A DNA stretch of 64,000 nt from RUG11198 sp964600615 (GTDB taxonomy: Bacteria; Bacillota_I; Bacilli_A; RF39; UBA660), in contig CAZRJK010000005.1 in assembly GCA_964600615.1 (NCBI GenBank), positions 15,066 to 79,065 of the forward strand, written 5' to 3'. The notes under the pieces were generated by a model. It saw only the letters and a list, made by a program, of their open reading frames with translations. It made no database searches and was not told the DNA's origin. Position 1 is the stretch's first letter. Each line of letters starts with the position of its first letter. Below, in pieces: positions 33,581 to 42,345 of the stretch. The position numbers and the translations under genes are program-made.

Positions 33581-34528
33581 CTAATCAGAAGAAATTACAT
33601 AAGGATTTTCATAAGTTCCATCACCTGAAACAACATATACAGAACTCTTTATTCTAACTACAACCCTCAATCCATAAGCATTAACATAACTACCATTATC
33701 CACAACCCTATTAACCGGATTCCAAGCAAACAATTTATTAGCAGCACCATCATAAATAGACGCATACCAATAATAACCACCATTATCAATTAAATCATCA
33801 GCATATCCGCAAAATCTATTACTAAAATTATTTACGCAATCACTAACCTTCATATCTAAATACTCATTAAAATCATCTTCAGTAATAGATCTAACACTAT
33901 AATTATTACACTCATTTTTATAAACAAATTTCTTATTACAATAAAGAAGCGCCCTAGAATTAAGTTCATTTATATATAACAAAGAATTAATTGAATTATT
34001 ACTTTTTTTAACACACTCTAAAGAACCAGCACTAACCAAATAAGCAGTATCATCAGCAGTATAAAAAACTCTCCACCCAGAAACAACATATTTGTTATCA
34101 GAACTAAAACAATAACCCATATCATCATTATTAACAAAATTTACATTTACCCCATTACAACTAGCTCCAGAACATCCGCTATTACCAGTATAACTAACAT
34201 AACTACCGCTAGCCATTGATGATAATTTAGGTTTTGATTCAAATGTTAAATTACAAGCAACACCACTACCATTACTACCATTACTAACATTTAAAACTCT
34301 ATTAACTCTATCCCAACTAATCTTAGTACTATGACTACCACATTTATATCTAGTAAGATAATAATTACCACTATCAGGCAATTTTTTACTATTAACACCA
34401 TCTATACTAATCAATAAATCATTACCATCATACTTAACATACTTATTAGTTAAAGAATCATAATCATAATGATAAACAAAAAAAGAAATTATAAATATAA
34501 CAACAATACTACTTATAATCTTTTTCAT
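33581..34528 (-). CDS. Exported Cys-rich protein, related to the upstream gene
   Basis: 315 residues with a signal anchor (ISSIVVIFIISFFVYHYDY). About residues 35-100 and the whole C-terminal part match the neighbouring 462-residue protein: SYVSYTGNSGCSGASCNGVNVNFV, DDMGYCFSSDNKYVVSGWRVFY, LVSAGSLECV, NGGYYWYAS, SGDGTYENPYVI. Cys positions are conserved between the two. The ending (SGDGTYENPYVI) is typical of repetitive surface proteins. No recognised function; likely an exported or wall-associated paralogue. Confidence 0.7.
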   Translation of the reverse strand: MKKIISSIVVIFIISFFVYHYDYDSLTNKYVKYDGNDLLISIDGVNSKKLPDSGNYYLTRYKCGSHSTKISWDRVNRVLNVSNGSNGSGVACNLTFESKPKLSSMASGSYVSYTGNSGCSGASCNGVNVNFVNNDDMGYCFSSDNKYVVSGWRVFYTADDTAYLVSAGSLECVKKSNNSINSLLYINELNSRALLYCNKKFVYKNECNNYSVRSITEDDFNEYLDMKVSDCVNNFSNRFCGYADDLIDNGGYYWYASIYDGAANKLFAWNPVNRVVDNGSYVNAYGLRVVVRIKSSVYVVSGDGTYENPYVISSD

Positions 34529-34543
34529 AAATACCTCCTAATA

Positions 34544-35932
34544 TCACCTAACATCTATAAGATAAGGATCACTATAAGTTCCATTACCACTAATAGCAAC
34601 AACATTACTATTAAGTCTAATAACAGGTCTTAACCCCATATAACTAACAGTATTATCACTAACTATACCTCTAAACAAAGGATTCCAACTAAATAAAGAA
34701 GAACCAGAAGCATACCAATAATAACCACCATTATCAATTAAATCATTATTATAACCACATCTTTTATTATTCTTATTATTAGCACAATTCTCTAAATCAT
34801 TATTAAATAATTTCCTAAAATCATCATTATTAATTAATCTAATATTATTACAATCATTTCCATAAACAAACTTATTATTACAATACTTTCTACTAATATT
34901 ATCCAATTCAGCTACATTACTAGCACTAACACACTCCAAAGAACCAGCACTAACTAAATATACAGTACCATCTTCAACATATAAAACTCTAAATCCACTA
35001 ACAATAAATTTATTATTAAAACTAGAACAGTACCCCATATTAGTATCATCAACAAAATTTACATTTACACCACTACAACTAGATCCAGAACATCCATTAT
35101 CACCTGTATATTTAACATAATCACCACTTTTAACAATATTCACTAAATTATCAACATCATCACTAGACTTAAAAGTTAAATCACACCTATCGTTAATAAC
35201 ACTACCAGCAGAAAACATCAATGACTTAGTTAAAGAATTCCATTTAACCTCACTACCATTTTCACAAGAAGAAACCATAGTATATCTACCACTATTAGGT
35301 AAACTAGTACTAGATTTACCATCAATAACAATATGTTTAACTAATAAATCAATATCTTGATTATCTAAAGTAACATTAACTCTAGAAATAACATTAACAC
35401 TAAGAATTCCTTTAAAAGTTTTATTCATCATATTATTCTGATTAGTACCATCATCTAACAAATATATTCTAAGTTCAAAATTATTCTCCCCCAAATTATC
35501 CAATATAATACCATCAGTCAAAACCAATTTATCACCAGATAATTCACTAAAACTTCCTTTAGAAACACTACTATTATTATATAAAAGTTCATATCTAAAA
35601 TTATTATTCTTAAGAATATTATCTATCTCTATAGAATTTAATACAATTGAAACAGATAAAGCCTCTTCAATATTATCATTTAAAACTTCTATACTAAAAT
35701 TATTTTTTTCAGATAAACTATCAATATCATTACTACTAATAGGAACAGCCGTAATAGTACTAATAAAATTACTATTCTTATATACAACCTTAATATCTTC
35801 ATTATTAGTCAAAGTACTAAACTTAGTACTAGCATTACTAAAAGAATACCAAGCATAACTACTAGAAAGCATTAATACAACCATAGATAAAACAAAAACA
35901 GTAATAACACTCAATGTCTTTCTAAAACTCAT
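34544..35932 (-). CDS. Exported protein with TasA/CalY-like start and shared Cys-rich C-terminal domain
   Basis: 462 residues. Signal segment LSVITVFVLSMVVLMLSSSYAWYSFSNAST, a start reminiscent of SipW-processed fibre proteins, followed by an extracellular beta-rich region (about 40-190) and a C-terminal domain (about 200-462) that matches the whole downstream 315-residue protein. The pair looks like a duplication in which only one copy kept or gained the N-terminal domain. First gene of a three-gene unit with a clear promoter. Function unknown. Confidence 0.7.
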   Translation of the reverse strand: MSFRKTLSVITVFVLSMVVLMLSSSYAWYSFSNASTKFSTLTNNEDIKVVYKNSNFISTITAVPISSNDIDSLSEKNNFSIEVLNDNIEEALSVSIVLNSIEIDNILKNNNFRYELLYNNSSVSKGSFSELSGDKLVLTDGIILDNLGENNFELRIYLLDDGTNQNNMMNKTFKGILSVNVISRVNVTLDNQDIDLLVKHIVIDGKSSTSLPNSGRYTMVSSCENGSEVKWNSLTKSLMFSAGSVINDRCDLTFKSSDDVDNLVNIVKSGDYVKYTGDNGCSGSSCSGVNVNFVDDTNMGYCSSFNNKFIVSGFRVLYVEDGTVYLVSAGSLECVSASNVAELDNISRKYCNNKFVYGNDCNNIRLINNDDFRKLFNNDLENCANNKNNKRCGYNNDLIDNGGYYWYASGSSLFSWNPLFRGIVSDNTVSYMGLRPVIRLNSNVVAISGNGTYSDPYLIDVR

Positions 35933-35970
35933 TATGCCTCACCTCTATTCTTTTATCCCATTCTATTAAA

Positions 35971-35999
35971 ATAATAACACATTTATAAAAAATATTCAA
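35971..35999 (-). promoter_or_regulatory. Promoter of the exported-protein operon
   Basis: Minus strand -35 TTGAAT (35994-35999), 17-base spacer, -10 TATTAT (35971-35976). Confidence 0.65.
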
Positions 36000-36000
36000 C

Positions 36001-36028
36001 AAAAAAAACTATTCACATAGTTTTTTTA
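36001..36028 (-). terminator. Terminator of nfo
   Basis: Stem AAACTAT/ATAGTTT with four-base loop and T runs on both sides, 20 bases after the nfo stop region. Confidence 0.75.
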
Positions 36029-36931
36029 TTTATAAAATTCTCTTATCTTATCAAAAACCTTACTATCAAATTTTTTATTTTTAATCATTTCTATTTCAAA
36101 CCTATAAGGAGGATATATTCTATGAGTATCCTCATCAAATTCTCCAATATAAGGAGTCTCCAATATCATAGGAATACCATCCAATCTCTTATTATAGATA
36201 ACCTTAATTAAATTATCAAAACCAATAGTTCCAAACCCTATATTAGCATGCCTATCCTTATGACTTCCCCTATCATTTTTACTATCATTAACATGAACAC
36301 AAGCTAAATATGATAATCCTATTACCTTATCAAAAAGATCTAACACACCATCTATATCACTAACATCATATCCCGCATCATTAATATGACAAGTATCCAA
36401 ACATACAGCTATTCTCTTCTTATTCTTTATACCATCAATAATAGTCCTAATTTCCTCAAAAGAAACACCTACCTCAGTTCCCTTACCAGCCATAGTCTCT
36501 AAACAAATACTAACATTATGATCATCATCTAAAACAATATTAAGACCCTTAATAATATTAGCAATCGCATGATTTCTTTCTAATCCTACACTACTACCTG
36601 GATGTAATACCAACTTAGTAATACCTAATCTTTCACATCTAATAACTTCATCCTTTAAAAAAGAAACACTAAAAGAAAAATTATCATCATTACACAAATT
36701 AATAATATAAGGCGCATGACATATAACATTTTCTAATGCCATATCATTATCTTTCATTAATTCATATGCCTTATAAGTAAGTTCATCACTAATACTACCT
36801 CTCCTAGTATTCTGTGGAGCCCCCGTATAAAACATAAAAGTATTACTATTATACCTAATAGCTTCATAAACACTACCCATTAACTGTGTATCATTTTTAT
36901 ATGACACATGACTACCAATAACTAATCCCAT
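36026..36931 (-). CDS. nfo: Endonuclease IV (AP endonuclease)
   Basis: 301 residues, TIM-barrel zinc enzyme that cuts DNA at abasic sites. Visible motifs: IGSHVSYKND at the N-terminus, CHAPYIINL, LHPGSSVG, CLETMAGKGTEVG, CLDTCHINDAGYD, HVNDSKNDRGSHKDRHANIG and ILETPY, containing the His/Glu/Asp metal ligands. Full family length. Shine-Dalgarno TAGGAGG. Confidence 0.97.
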   Translation of the reverse strand: MGLVIGSHVSYKNDTQLMGSVYEAIRYNSNTFMFYTGAPQNTRRGSISDELTYKAYELMKDNDMALENVICHAPYIINLCNDDNFSFSVSFLKDEVIRCERLGITKLVLHPGSSVGLERNHAIANIIKGLNIVLDDDHNVSICLETMAGKGTEVGVSFEEIRTIIDGIKNKKRIAVCLDTCHINDAGYDVSDIDGVLDLFDKVIGLSYLACVHVNDSKNDRGSHKDRHANIGFGTIGFDNLIKVIYNKRLDGIPMILETPYIGEFDEDTHRIYPPYRFEIEMIKNKKFDSKVFDKIREFYK

Positions 36932-36940
36932 ACATACCTC

Positions 36941-37456
36941 CTAATTAAATCTAACAGAAGAAATAACCTTATCATACTCAGTATCACAAAACTTATCTCC
37001 TGAAAGAGAATCACCATAAGAATAATCATTAATTTCATAATTTAAAATATATCCCCTATCATTCTTAACAGTAGCATAATAATAATTAATATTACCCCGT
37101 TTAGATACACTCATATAATACCACTTATAACCATTAAGATCTACTTCACTAATCTCACTAACCTCATCATTCAAAGTAAAAGTAATCCTATCCTTAAGAT
37201 AATCACTACCATTCTTATAACTATAAGTACTATAATCATTTATATCAAAAGAGCAAGAAATACCATCATCATAATAATGATAATATCCCCTAGAATACTC
37301 ACTCTCTTCAAACTTATCAGAAATAACATATGAAATATTATCTAAATATTCATTACCATCATAATAATAATCAGTACTCTGCTTATATATCCATGAACAT
37401 ACAAAAAAAACAATTATAACACCAACCAATATAAATAAAATTTTCTTCATATCCAT
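36941..37456 (-). CDS. Exported or membrane-anchored Tyr-rich small protein
   Basis: About 171 residues from ATG 37456 (ATG 37450 is equally possible; the longer frame begins inside the preceding terminator). One N-terminal hydrophobic helix (KILFILVGVIIVFFVCSWIY), then an extracellular domain rich in Tyr and Asp (YYDGNEYLDNISYVISDKF, RGYYHYYDDGISCSF). A TATAAT lies at 37466-37471, very close to the start, so the leader would be extremely short. No family recognised. Confidence 0.55.
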   Translation of the reverse strand: MDMKKILFILVGVIIVFFVCSWIYKQSTDYYYDGNEYLDNISYVISDKFEESEYSRGYYHYYDDGISCSFDINDYSTYSYKNGSDYLKDRITFTLNDEVSEISEVDLNGYKWYYMSVSKRGNINYYYATVKNDRGYILNYEINDYSYGDSLSGDKFCDTEYDKVISSVRFN

Positions 37457-37475
37457 CACATAATAATTATAACAT

Positions 37476-37503
37476 AAAAAAAGACTTCTCAAGAAGTCTT
37501 TTT
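37476..37503 (-). terminator. Terminator of the small membrane-protein gene
   Basis: Long A/T-flanked stem AAGACTTCT/AGAAGTCTT with a T run on the minus strand; overlaps the gene stop. Confidence 0.8.
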
Positions 37504-37764
37504 CAAACTTTCAGCATATATCCTAAGCTCTCTATAATAAAAATAACTACCAATACAAAAAATATTCATACATAAAAAAGCAATAGCAACCAATATATAA
37601 CTACTCTCTCCCTTAACTAAAGAACCCAAAAACATCCCCATAGTAACCATAAAAGTAATAAAAGGAACAGCATAACAAACTATAAATATACTCTTACCAT
37701 ATCTAGTACCATAAAAATCATGCAATAACTTCTTTATCCCTTTACCATCTAACTTATATATCAT
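37489..37764 (-). CDS. Small membrane protein
   Basis: 91 residues with two hydrophobic helices (about 23-48 and 52-75) and basic ends. Its stop lies in its own terminator hairpin. Ribosome site GGAAGGAT. No family recognised; it is between an isolated pilin gene and a short exported protein. Confidence 0.55.
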   Translation of the reverse strand: MIYKLDGKGIKKLLHDFYGTRYGKSIFIVCYAVPFITFMVTMGMFLGSLVKGESSYILVAIAFLCMNIFCIGSYFYYRELRIYAESLKKTS

Positions 37765-37787
37765 AATTTAATCCTTCCCATTCTTCT

Positions 37788-37816
37788 AAAAAAAGATTTC
37801 CCCAATAGGAAATCTT
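37788..37816 (-). terminator. Terminator of the type IV pilin-like gene
   Basis: Stem AGATTTCC/GGAAATCT, loop of six, seven T on the minus strand. Confidence 0.85.
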
Positions 37817-37827
37817 AAATATTAATA

Positions 37828-38352
37828 CTAAGTCCAGCTTTTTAGACTAGAAGTACCATTAAATCTTTCAGTGCACCAAAACATTTTTCCACTAGGAATA
37901 GTTTTAGCAGTTGAACCCTCACCATAAATAGTTGTAGCTTGTGTAGATTCTGCATTTCTTACATGAAATTTTCCATTTGATCCTGCAGATGTTAAGCAAA
38001 CTTCAAACCTCTCAGTACTAGATTCAAACCTAACATATGAATTATCTGCATCAATATCTTTGTTTGAAATATTTAAAGTAGTTAATGTAGTAGAAGTCAA
38101 AGTTTGAGGTGTACCAGTTTTTAAAGTTTCCAAACTAACACCTAAAATTGTAGTTGCCCCAATAACTTGTGACTCAACATATCCTGTATTGAATGCTTCT
38201 TGCACTATTAATGCATTATCTTGTAAAGAACCTTTCCTTGAATTATTCATAGATGTAATTACACTATTAGCAGCAATTCCCATAACTACAGCAAGAATAA
38301 CTATAACAGCAAGCAACTCTATTAAAGTAAAACCTTTATTATTTAATTTCAT
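37828..38352 (-). CDS. Type IV pilin-like protein with N-methylation site
   Basis: 174 residues from ATG 38352 (Shine-Dalgarno GAGGAGG). Prepilin signature MKLNNKG|FTLIELLAVIVILAVVMGI, with the canonical Glu5 after a Gly cleavage site; then a small globular domain ending in a Cys pair region (EVCLT...FWCTERF). Resembles ComGC-type pseudopilins and type IVa pilins. It has its own promoter and terminator and no pilus assembly gene beside it, so its machine and prepilin peptidase must be elsewhere. Confidence 0.85.
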   Translation of the reverse strand: MKLNNKGFTLIELLAVIVILAVVMGIAANSVITSMNNSRKGSLQDNALIVQEAFNTGYVESQVIGATTILGVSLETLKTGTPQTLTSTTLTTLNISNKDIDADNSYVRFESSTERFEVCLTSAGSNGKFHVRNAESTQATTIYGEGSTAKTIPSGKMFWCTERFNGTSSLKSWT

Positions 38353-38367
38353 AATTTCCTCCTCTAT

Positions 38368-38396
38368 TTTATAAATAAATAATACCAAAAAAACAA
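38368..38396 (-). promoter_or_regulatory. Promoter of the type IV pilin-like gene
   Basis: Minus strand -35 TTGTTT (38391-38396), 17-base spacer, -10 TATAAA (38368-38373); the -35 lies in the T run of the rsmD terminator. Confidence 0.55.
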
Positions 38397-38416
38397 TTGT
38401 TAGTCAATTGTTTTTT
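38386..38416 (-). terminator. Terminator of the ylbD-ylbE-ylbF-rsmD operon
   Basis: Nine-bp stem AAACAATTG/CAATTGTTT, five-base loop, T run; overlaps the rsmD stop. Confidence 0.8.
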
Positions 38417-38954
38417 GTAAAATATATATATATTTATCTCCATATTTTTTAATTTTCTTTATCCTAAATTCTTTTTCATCAACTTCTAATTTATCATCTC
38501 TAAACTCTAATATTAATAAACCATTATAATTTAATATATTATATTTAATAATATTATTAATACATCTATTAATATTATGATAATCATAAGGAGGATCTAC
38601 AAATATAATATCAAATAATATATTATTACTATTAAAATATTTAATAGCCCTATTATAATCCATATTTAATACTTCTGTTTTATCTTTAATTTTAAAATTA
38701 TTTATATTCTTATTTATTATATTAATACATTTAATATTATTATCTATAAAATAACAATATTTACTACCATTACTTATAGCCTCTATTCCTAAATTACCAG
38801 AACCTGCAAATAAATCTAATATTACAGCATCTTTAATATAATCTTGAATACTACCAAAGACACTTTCTTTAACCCTATCCATAGTAGGTCTAGTACCTTC
38901 TATATCATATCCTTCTATTTTTCTTCCCTTTAATATACCACTTATTACTCTCAT
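38400..38954 (-). CDS. rsmD: 16S rRNA (guanine966-N2)-methyltransferase RsmD
   Basis: 184 residues. MRVISGILKGRKIEG..RPTMDRVKESVFG, SAM site LDLFAGSGNLGIEAISNG, catalytic VDPPYDY. Methylates G966 of 16S rRNA. Equivalent of B. subtilis YlbH and in the same order (ylbD, ylbE, ylbF, rsmD). Confidence 0.95.
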   Translation of the reverse strand: MRVISGILKGRKIEGYDIEGTRPTMDRVKESVFGSIQDYIKDAVILDLFAGSGNLGIEAISNGSKYCYFIDNNIKCINIINKNINNFKIKDKTEVLNMDYNRAIKYFNSNNILFDIIFVDPPYDYHNINRCINNIIKYNILNYNGLLILEFRDDKLEVDEKEFRIKKIKKYGDKYIYILQKTID

Positions 38955-38963
38955 ATTACTCCT

Positions 38964-39254
38964 TTAAAAACATTTATTACCAGTTACTTTCTTAAATCTA
39001 CTATTAATATCTATAACTATATACATTAGTTCATTATAATATTTCATATAACTAACATATTCAGGATATTTATATAGTTTTCTTTTTATATCCATTAATT
39101 CATAATCATCTTTTATATCTTTACCTTTTTTTAATAATTCTTGTATTTCATTATTATTAATTATTTTATTTTTATATAAAGTAATATTCTTAATAATATC
39201 ACTATCATCTAATGCATCCAATAATTTAAATGTCTTATCCATAACCTCATTCAT
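38964..39254 (-). CDS. ylbF: YlbF family protein
   Basis: 96 residues, all alpha, resembling the Com_YlbF family (TFKLLDALDDSDIIKNITLYKNKIINN, MDIKRKLYKYPEYVSYMKYYNELMYIVIDINSRFKK). In B. subtilis YlbF is part of the Y-complex that affects RNase Y cleavage, competence and sporulation. Position immediately before rsmD supports the call. Shine-Dalgarno CGAGGG. Ends with a single Cys (GNKCF). Confidence 0.8.
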   Translation of the reverse strand: MNEVMDKTFKLLDALDDSDIIKNITLYKNKIINNNEIQELLKKGKDIKDDYELMDIKRKLYKYPEYVSYMKYYNELMYIVIDINSRFKKVTGNKCF

Positions 39255-39284
39255 AATTATCCCTCGATGAGTATTATATATTAA

Positions 39285-39506
39285 TTACTTAAAAACATCA
39301 AGAAAACTTTGTAACATATTAATATTATCCATTGTTTTATTTATTTTATCCACAGTAGTAAGCTTATACTTTACCCTCATTTCATCTACAAAATATTTAA
39401 AACTATTACTATTTCTATTTAAATATTTATACCAATAAGAATTCTCTCTTAAAAATCTTTTTAAATTAATATCTTTTTCTATTTTATATTGAATACTATA
39501 TTCCAT
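39285..39506 (-). CDS. ylbE: YlbE-like protein
   Basis: 73 residues with the YlbE core: LRENSYWYKYLNRNSNSFKYFVDEMRVKYKLTT followed by a helix. Function unknown in all species. The start overlaps the ylbD stop by one base (TAATG), showing coupling. Confidence 0.8.
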   Translation of the reverse strand: MEYSIQYKIEKDINLKRFLRENSYWYKYLNRNSNSFKYFVDEMRVKYKLTTVDKINKTMDNINMLQSFLDVFK

Positions 39507-39859
39507 TAATCATCAAACTTTCTATATAAAGGCCTAGGATTATAAGTAGTATTATTAGTATTACTACTAACAAACAAATCACCTAATAAAGTTAAGGTCT
39601 TTTGTAAAGAAGTAATACCCTCCTGCACTTTATCAACATCTATATTTTTAGCCATTTTTACTAAATCCTCAAATTTAAAACTACTACTAGAATTATTAGA
39701 ATTACCATTTAAATATTTATTCCAAGCTTCTTCATCATCACCAACTATATCATATAATTCATATAATTCCTGCCAAGTCTTTTTTTTATCTCTAACATAA
39801 CTAATTAAAAAAGGATTAGCCTTAACAAACAATTTAAAACTATCACTTCTATCACTCAT
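39506..39859 (-). CDS. ylbD: YlbD-like putative spore coat protein
   Basis: 117 residues: FKLFVKANPFLISYVRDKKKTWQELYELYDIVGDDEEAWNKYL matches the YlbD coat-protein family pattern, then a helix pair (FEDLVKMAKNIDVDKVQEGITSLQKTLTLLGDL). First gene of the conserved ylbD-ylbE-ylbF-rsmD operon. Ribosome site AGGTGATATT. Confidence 0.8.
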   Translation of the reverse strand: MSDRSDSFKLFVKANPFLISYVRDKKKTWQELYELYDIVGDDEEAWNKYLNGNSNNSSSSFKFEDLVKMAKNIDVDKVQEGITSLQKTLTLLGDLFVSSNTNNTTYNPRPLYRKFDD

Positions 39860-39891
39860 AATATCACCTTCTATATAAATATATGTTAAAT

Positions 39892-39917
39892 AAAAAAAGA
39901 AATAGACTATTTCTTTT
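39892..39917 (-). terminator. Terminator of rluB
   Basis: Stem AAAAGAAATA/TATTTCTTTT with three-base loop, seven T; overlaps the rluB stop. Confidence 0.8.
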
Positions 39918-40632
39918 ATTTTACTAAACTATATAATATAGCAATCTCCTTATTAGATAATTTTCTATATTCTCCTACTTTTAATCCTGTTAAATCTAAA
40001 AAAGCATATCTTTCTCTTTTTAATTTTATTACTTTTTTACCAACAGCTTCTATCATTTTTCTAATTTGCCTATTTCTACCTTCATGAATTATTATCTCTA
40101 CCATACAGGTATTCTTTTCACGAGAAATACTCTTTATTTTAACAGAAGCCTTACTAGTTTTCTTACCATCAATAATAATACCTTCTCTTAATCTTTTAAC
40201 ATCATACCCCGTAAGTATACCTTCTACTTTTACAATATATAATTTATCTATATTACTATTAGGCTTCATTAATTTATTAGATAAATTACCATCATTAGTA
40301 AGAAGTAATACCCCTGTAGTATCATAATCAAGTCTACCTATAGGATAAATTCTTGTATTAGTATTTATTAAATCTACAACAGTTTTTCTACCCTTATCAT
40401 CAGAGACAGTACTAACAACACCTCTTGGTTTATATAATAAATAATATTCATAATTTTTATTATTATCTAATATAACACCTTCTACTTCAATACTATCCCC
40501 ATGATTTACTTTAGTTCCCAATTCTAAAACAGTATTACCATTAACTTTCACTTTTCCTTCTAAAATTAATTTTTCTGCTTTTCTTCTAGAACAATATCCA
40601 CATTCCGCTATTACCTTTTGTATTCTCTCCAT
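39916..40632 (-). CDS. rluB: Ribosomal large-subunit pseudouridine synthase (RluB/RsuA family)
   Basis: 238 residues from ATG 40632 (ribosome site GAGTGATATT; the ATG at 40644 lies upstream of it). S4 RNA-binding domain at the N-terminus (ERIQKVIAECGYCSRRKAEKLILEGKVKVNG), then the catalytic motif IYPIGRLDYDTTGVLLLTNDG with the Asp, and EGRNRQIRKM. Modifies helix 90-93 region uridines in 23S rRNA in known members. Confidence 0.93.
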   Translation of the reverse strand: MERIQKVIAECGYCSRRKAEKLILEGKVKVNGNTVLELGTKVNHGDSIEVEGVILDNNKNYEYYLLYKPRGVVSTVSDDKGRKTVVDLINTNTRIYPIGRLDYDTTGVLLLTNDGNLSNKLMKPNSNIDKLYIVKVEGILTGYDVKRLREGIIIDGKKTSKASVKIKSISREKNTCMVEIIIHEGRNRQIRKMIEAVGKKVIKLKRERYAFLDLTGLKVGEYRKLSNKEIAILYSLVK

Positions 40633-40670
40633 AATATCACTCATTTCTAAAAATATTATACAATAAATAA

Positions 40671-41564
40671 TTACTTCAAACCATCAAATTTTTCAAAATC
40701 AGGAATAAAACTCTCTTTTTGTGTTTCCCCATCTTGAATATAAGCTTCTCTAATTCCTAAATCATAAACATAATTAATTAATTCATCATAATCTTCATCT
40801 TTAACTCTATCATTTAACTCTTTATATTCTAGTTTTCTAATAGGAGTATATTGATTCATAATACTATAAATAATATTATTATTATATTTATCATATAAAT
40901 ATTTAATAATCTTCTTACTATCAACAATATTACCTGGTAACATTAAATGTCTAACAATTACTCCTCTTTTTATTAGACCATTCTTATCATATTTAGGGTT
41001 TCCTACCTGATTATACATTTCTTCTATAGCTAAACTAGCATATTTAAAATAATCTTTACAATTACTATATTTAATAGCTAATTCATTATCATAATACTTA
41101 AAATCAGGTAAATATACATCTACAATACCATCTAACATTTTAATAGTATCTATATTTTCATAACTACTAGTATTATAAATAATAGGTATTTTTAATCCTT
41201 TCTTTTTAGCTAATTTAATTCCATCTACTATTAAAGGAACATACATAGTACCAGTAATCAAATTAATATTATTAGCGCCCTTATTTTGTAATTTTATACA
41301 TATATCACTAAATTCTCCTACACTAACAACTTTACCCTTATGTAAAGTACTAATATCATAATTCTGACAAAAAATACATCTTAAATTACAATAAGAAAAA
41401 AATATAGTCCCTGACCCAGTATCACCACTAATACAAGGTTCTTCCCACATATGTAAAGAATATCTAGCTATAACCATATCTTTCCCACAGCCACAATACC
41501 CAAATTCACCTTTTAATCGATTTACTTTACAATTATGAGGACATAATTCACAACACTCTAACAT
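40671..41564 (-). CDS. PflX-like radical SAM protein (COG1313 type)
   Basis: 297 residues. Extra Cys motifs at the N-terminus (CCELCPHNC, GYCGCG), then the radical SAM cluster CNLRCIFCQN (about 58-67), GGTM-like NLITGTMYVP and YNTSSYE. Related to pyruvate-formate-lyase activating enzymes, but this branch has no established substrate. Separated from truA by a terminator whose T run abuts its ribosome site (GAGGTGATTTT). Confidence 0.85.
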   Translation of the reverse strand: MLECCELCPHNCKVNRLKGEFGYCGCGKDMVIARYSLHMWEEPCISGDTGSGTIFFSYCNLRCIFCQNYDISTLHKGKVVSVGEFSDICIKLQNKGANNINLITGTMYVPLIVDGIKLAKKKGLKIPIIYNTSSYENIDTIKMLDGIVDVYLPDFKYYDNELAIKYSNCKDYFKYASLAIEEMYNQVGNPKYDKNGLIKRGVIVRHLMLPGNIVDSKKIIKYLYDKYNNNIIYSIMNQYTPIRKLEYKELNDRVKDEDYDELINYVYDLGIREAYIQDGETQKESFIPDFEKFDGLK

Positions 41565-41575
41565 AAAATCACCTC

Positions 41576-41602
41576 AAAAAAAGAAAGTGTTTAATAAAAC
41601 AC
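41576..41602 (-). terminator. Terminator after truA
   Basis: Stem GTGTTT/AAACAC with four-base loop spanning the truA stop, then a C-T-rich and T run that leads into the ribosome site of the next gene; may give partial read-through. Confidence 0.65.
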
Positions 41603-42331
41603 ATTTCTTAAAAATAATCCCTGTGCTTCAGCCGTTGGACCAGCTTTAGATCTATCTTCACTTTGAAGTATATCTATTATCTCTTCACTTCTTCTTTTAC
41701 CTTCTCCAATTTCTATTAAAGTACCTACCATATTCCTAACCATATATCTAAGAAATCCCGTACCAATAAAAACTAAAGTAATCTTACTAACATCCTTTAA
41801 ATCTCTTATAATATTAGTCTGAGATAAAGTCCTAACATAATCTTCTCTATCATCATCAGCCTTAGTAAAAGCTTTAAAACTATGCGTACCTTCCAAATAT
41901 TTCATAGCCCTCTGCATCTCTACAACATCTAATTTTCTATTATGTTGATAAACATACTTTCTCTCTAAAGGATTATATTCTCCCATATTTATTTGATAAA
42001 TATATTCCTTACCTATAGCATCAAATCTAGCATGAAAATTATCAGAAACAGGTTCAATACTCTTAATATAAATATCTGGAGGAAGCATTGAATTAGCACT
42101 ACTAAGAACCTTTTCACAATCTATCTCTTTAGAAAAATCCACATGAGCTTTCTGATTCATCGCATGTACTCCTGCATCCGTTCTCCCAGAAGCTACTACA
42201 TTTACTTCTTTATTTCCATTTAACTTTTTCAAAACACTTTCAATTTCTCCTTGAACCGTTCTATCCTTTGGTTGCTTTTGATAACCTTTAAAATCAGTAC
42301 CATCATAAGAAAAAGTCATAAAATACCTCAT
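41591..42331 (-). CDS. truA: tRNA pseudouridine(38-40) synthase TruA
   Basis: 246 residues. FSYDGTDFKGYQKQP, catalytic ASGRTDAGVHAMNQ with the Asp, FHARFDAIGKEYIYQI, and FLRYMVRNMVGTLIEIG. Start ATG 42331 after AGAGGTAG. Follows ecfT, as in the Bacillus ecfA1-ecfA2-ecfT-truA order. Confidence 0.97.
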   Translation of the reverse strand: MRYFMTFSYDGTDFKGYQKQPKDRTVQGEIESVLKKLNGNKEVNVVASGRTDAGVHAMNQKAHVDFSKEIDCEKVLSSANSMLPPDIYIKSIEPVSDNFHARFDAIGKEYIYQINMGEYNPLERKYVYQHNRKLDVVEMQRAMKYLEGTHSFKAFTKADDDREDYVRTLSQTNIIRDLKDVSKITLVFIGTGFLRYMVRNMVGTLIEIGEGKRRSEEIIDILQSEDRSKAGPTAEAQGLFLRNVFY

Positions 42332-42345
42332 ACTACTACCTCTTT

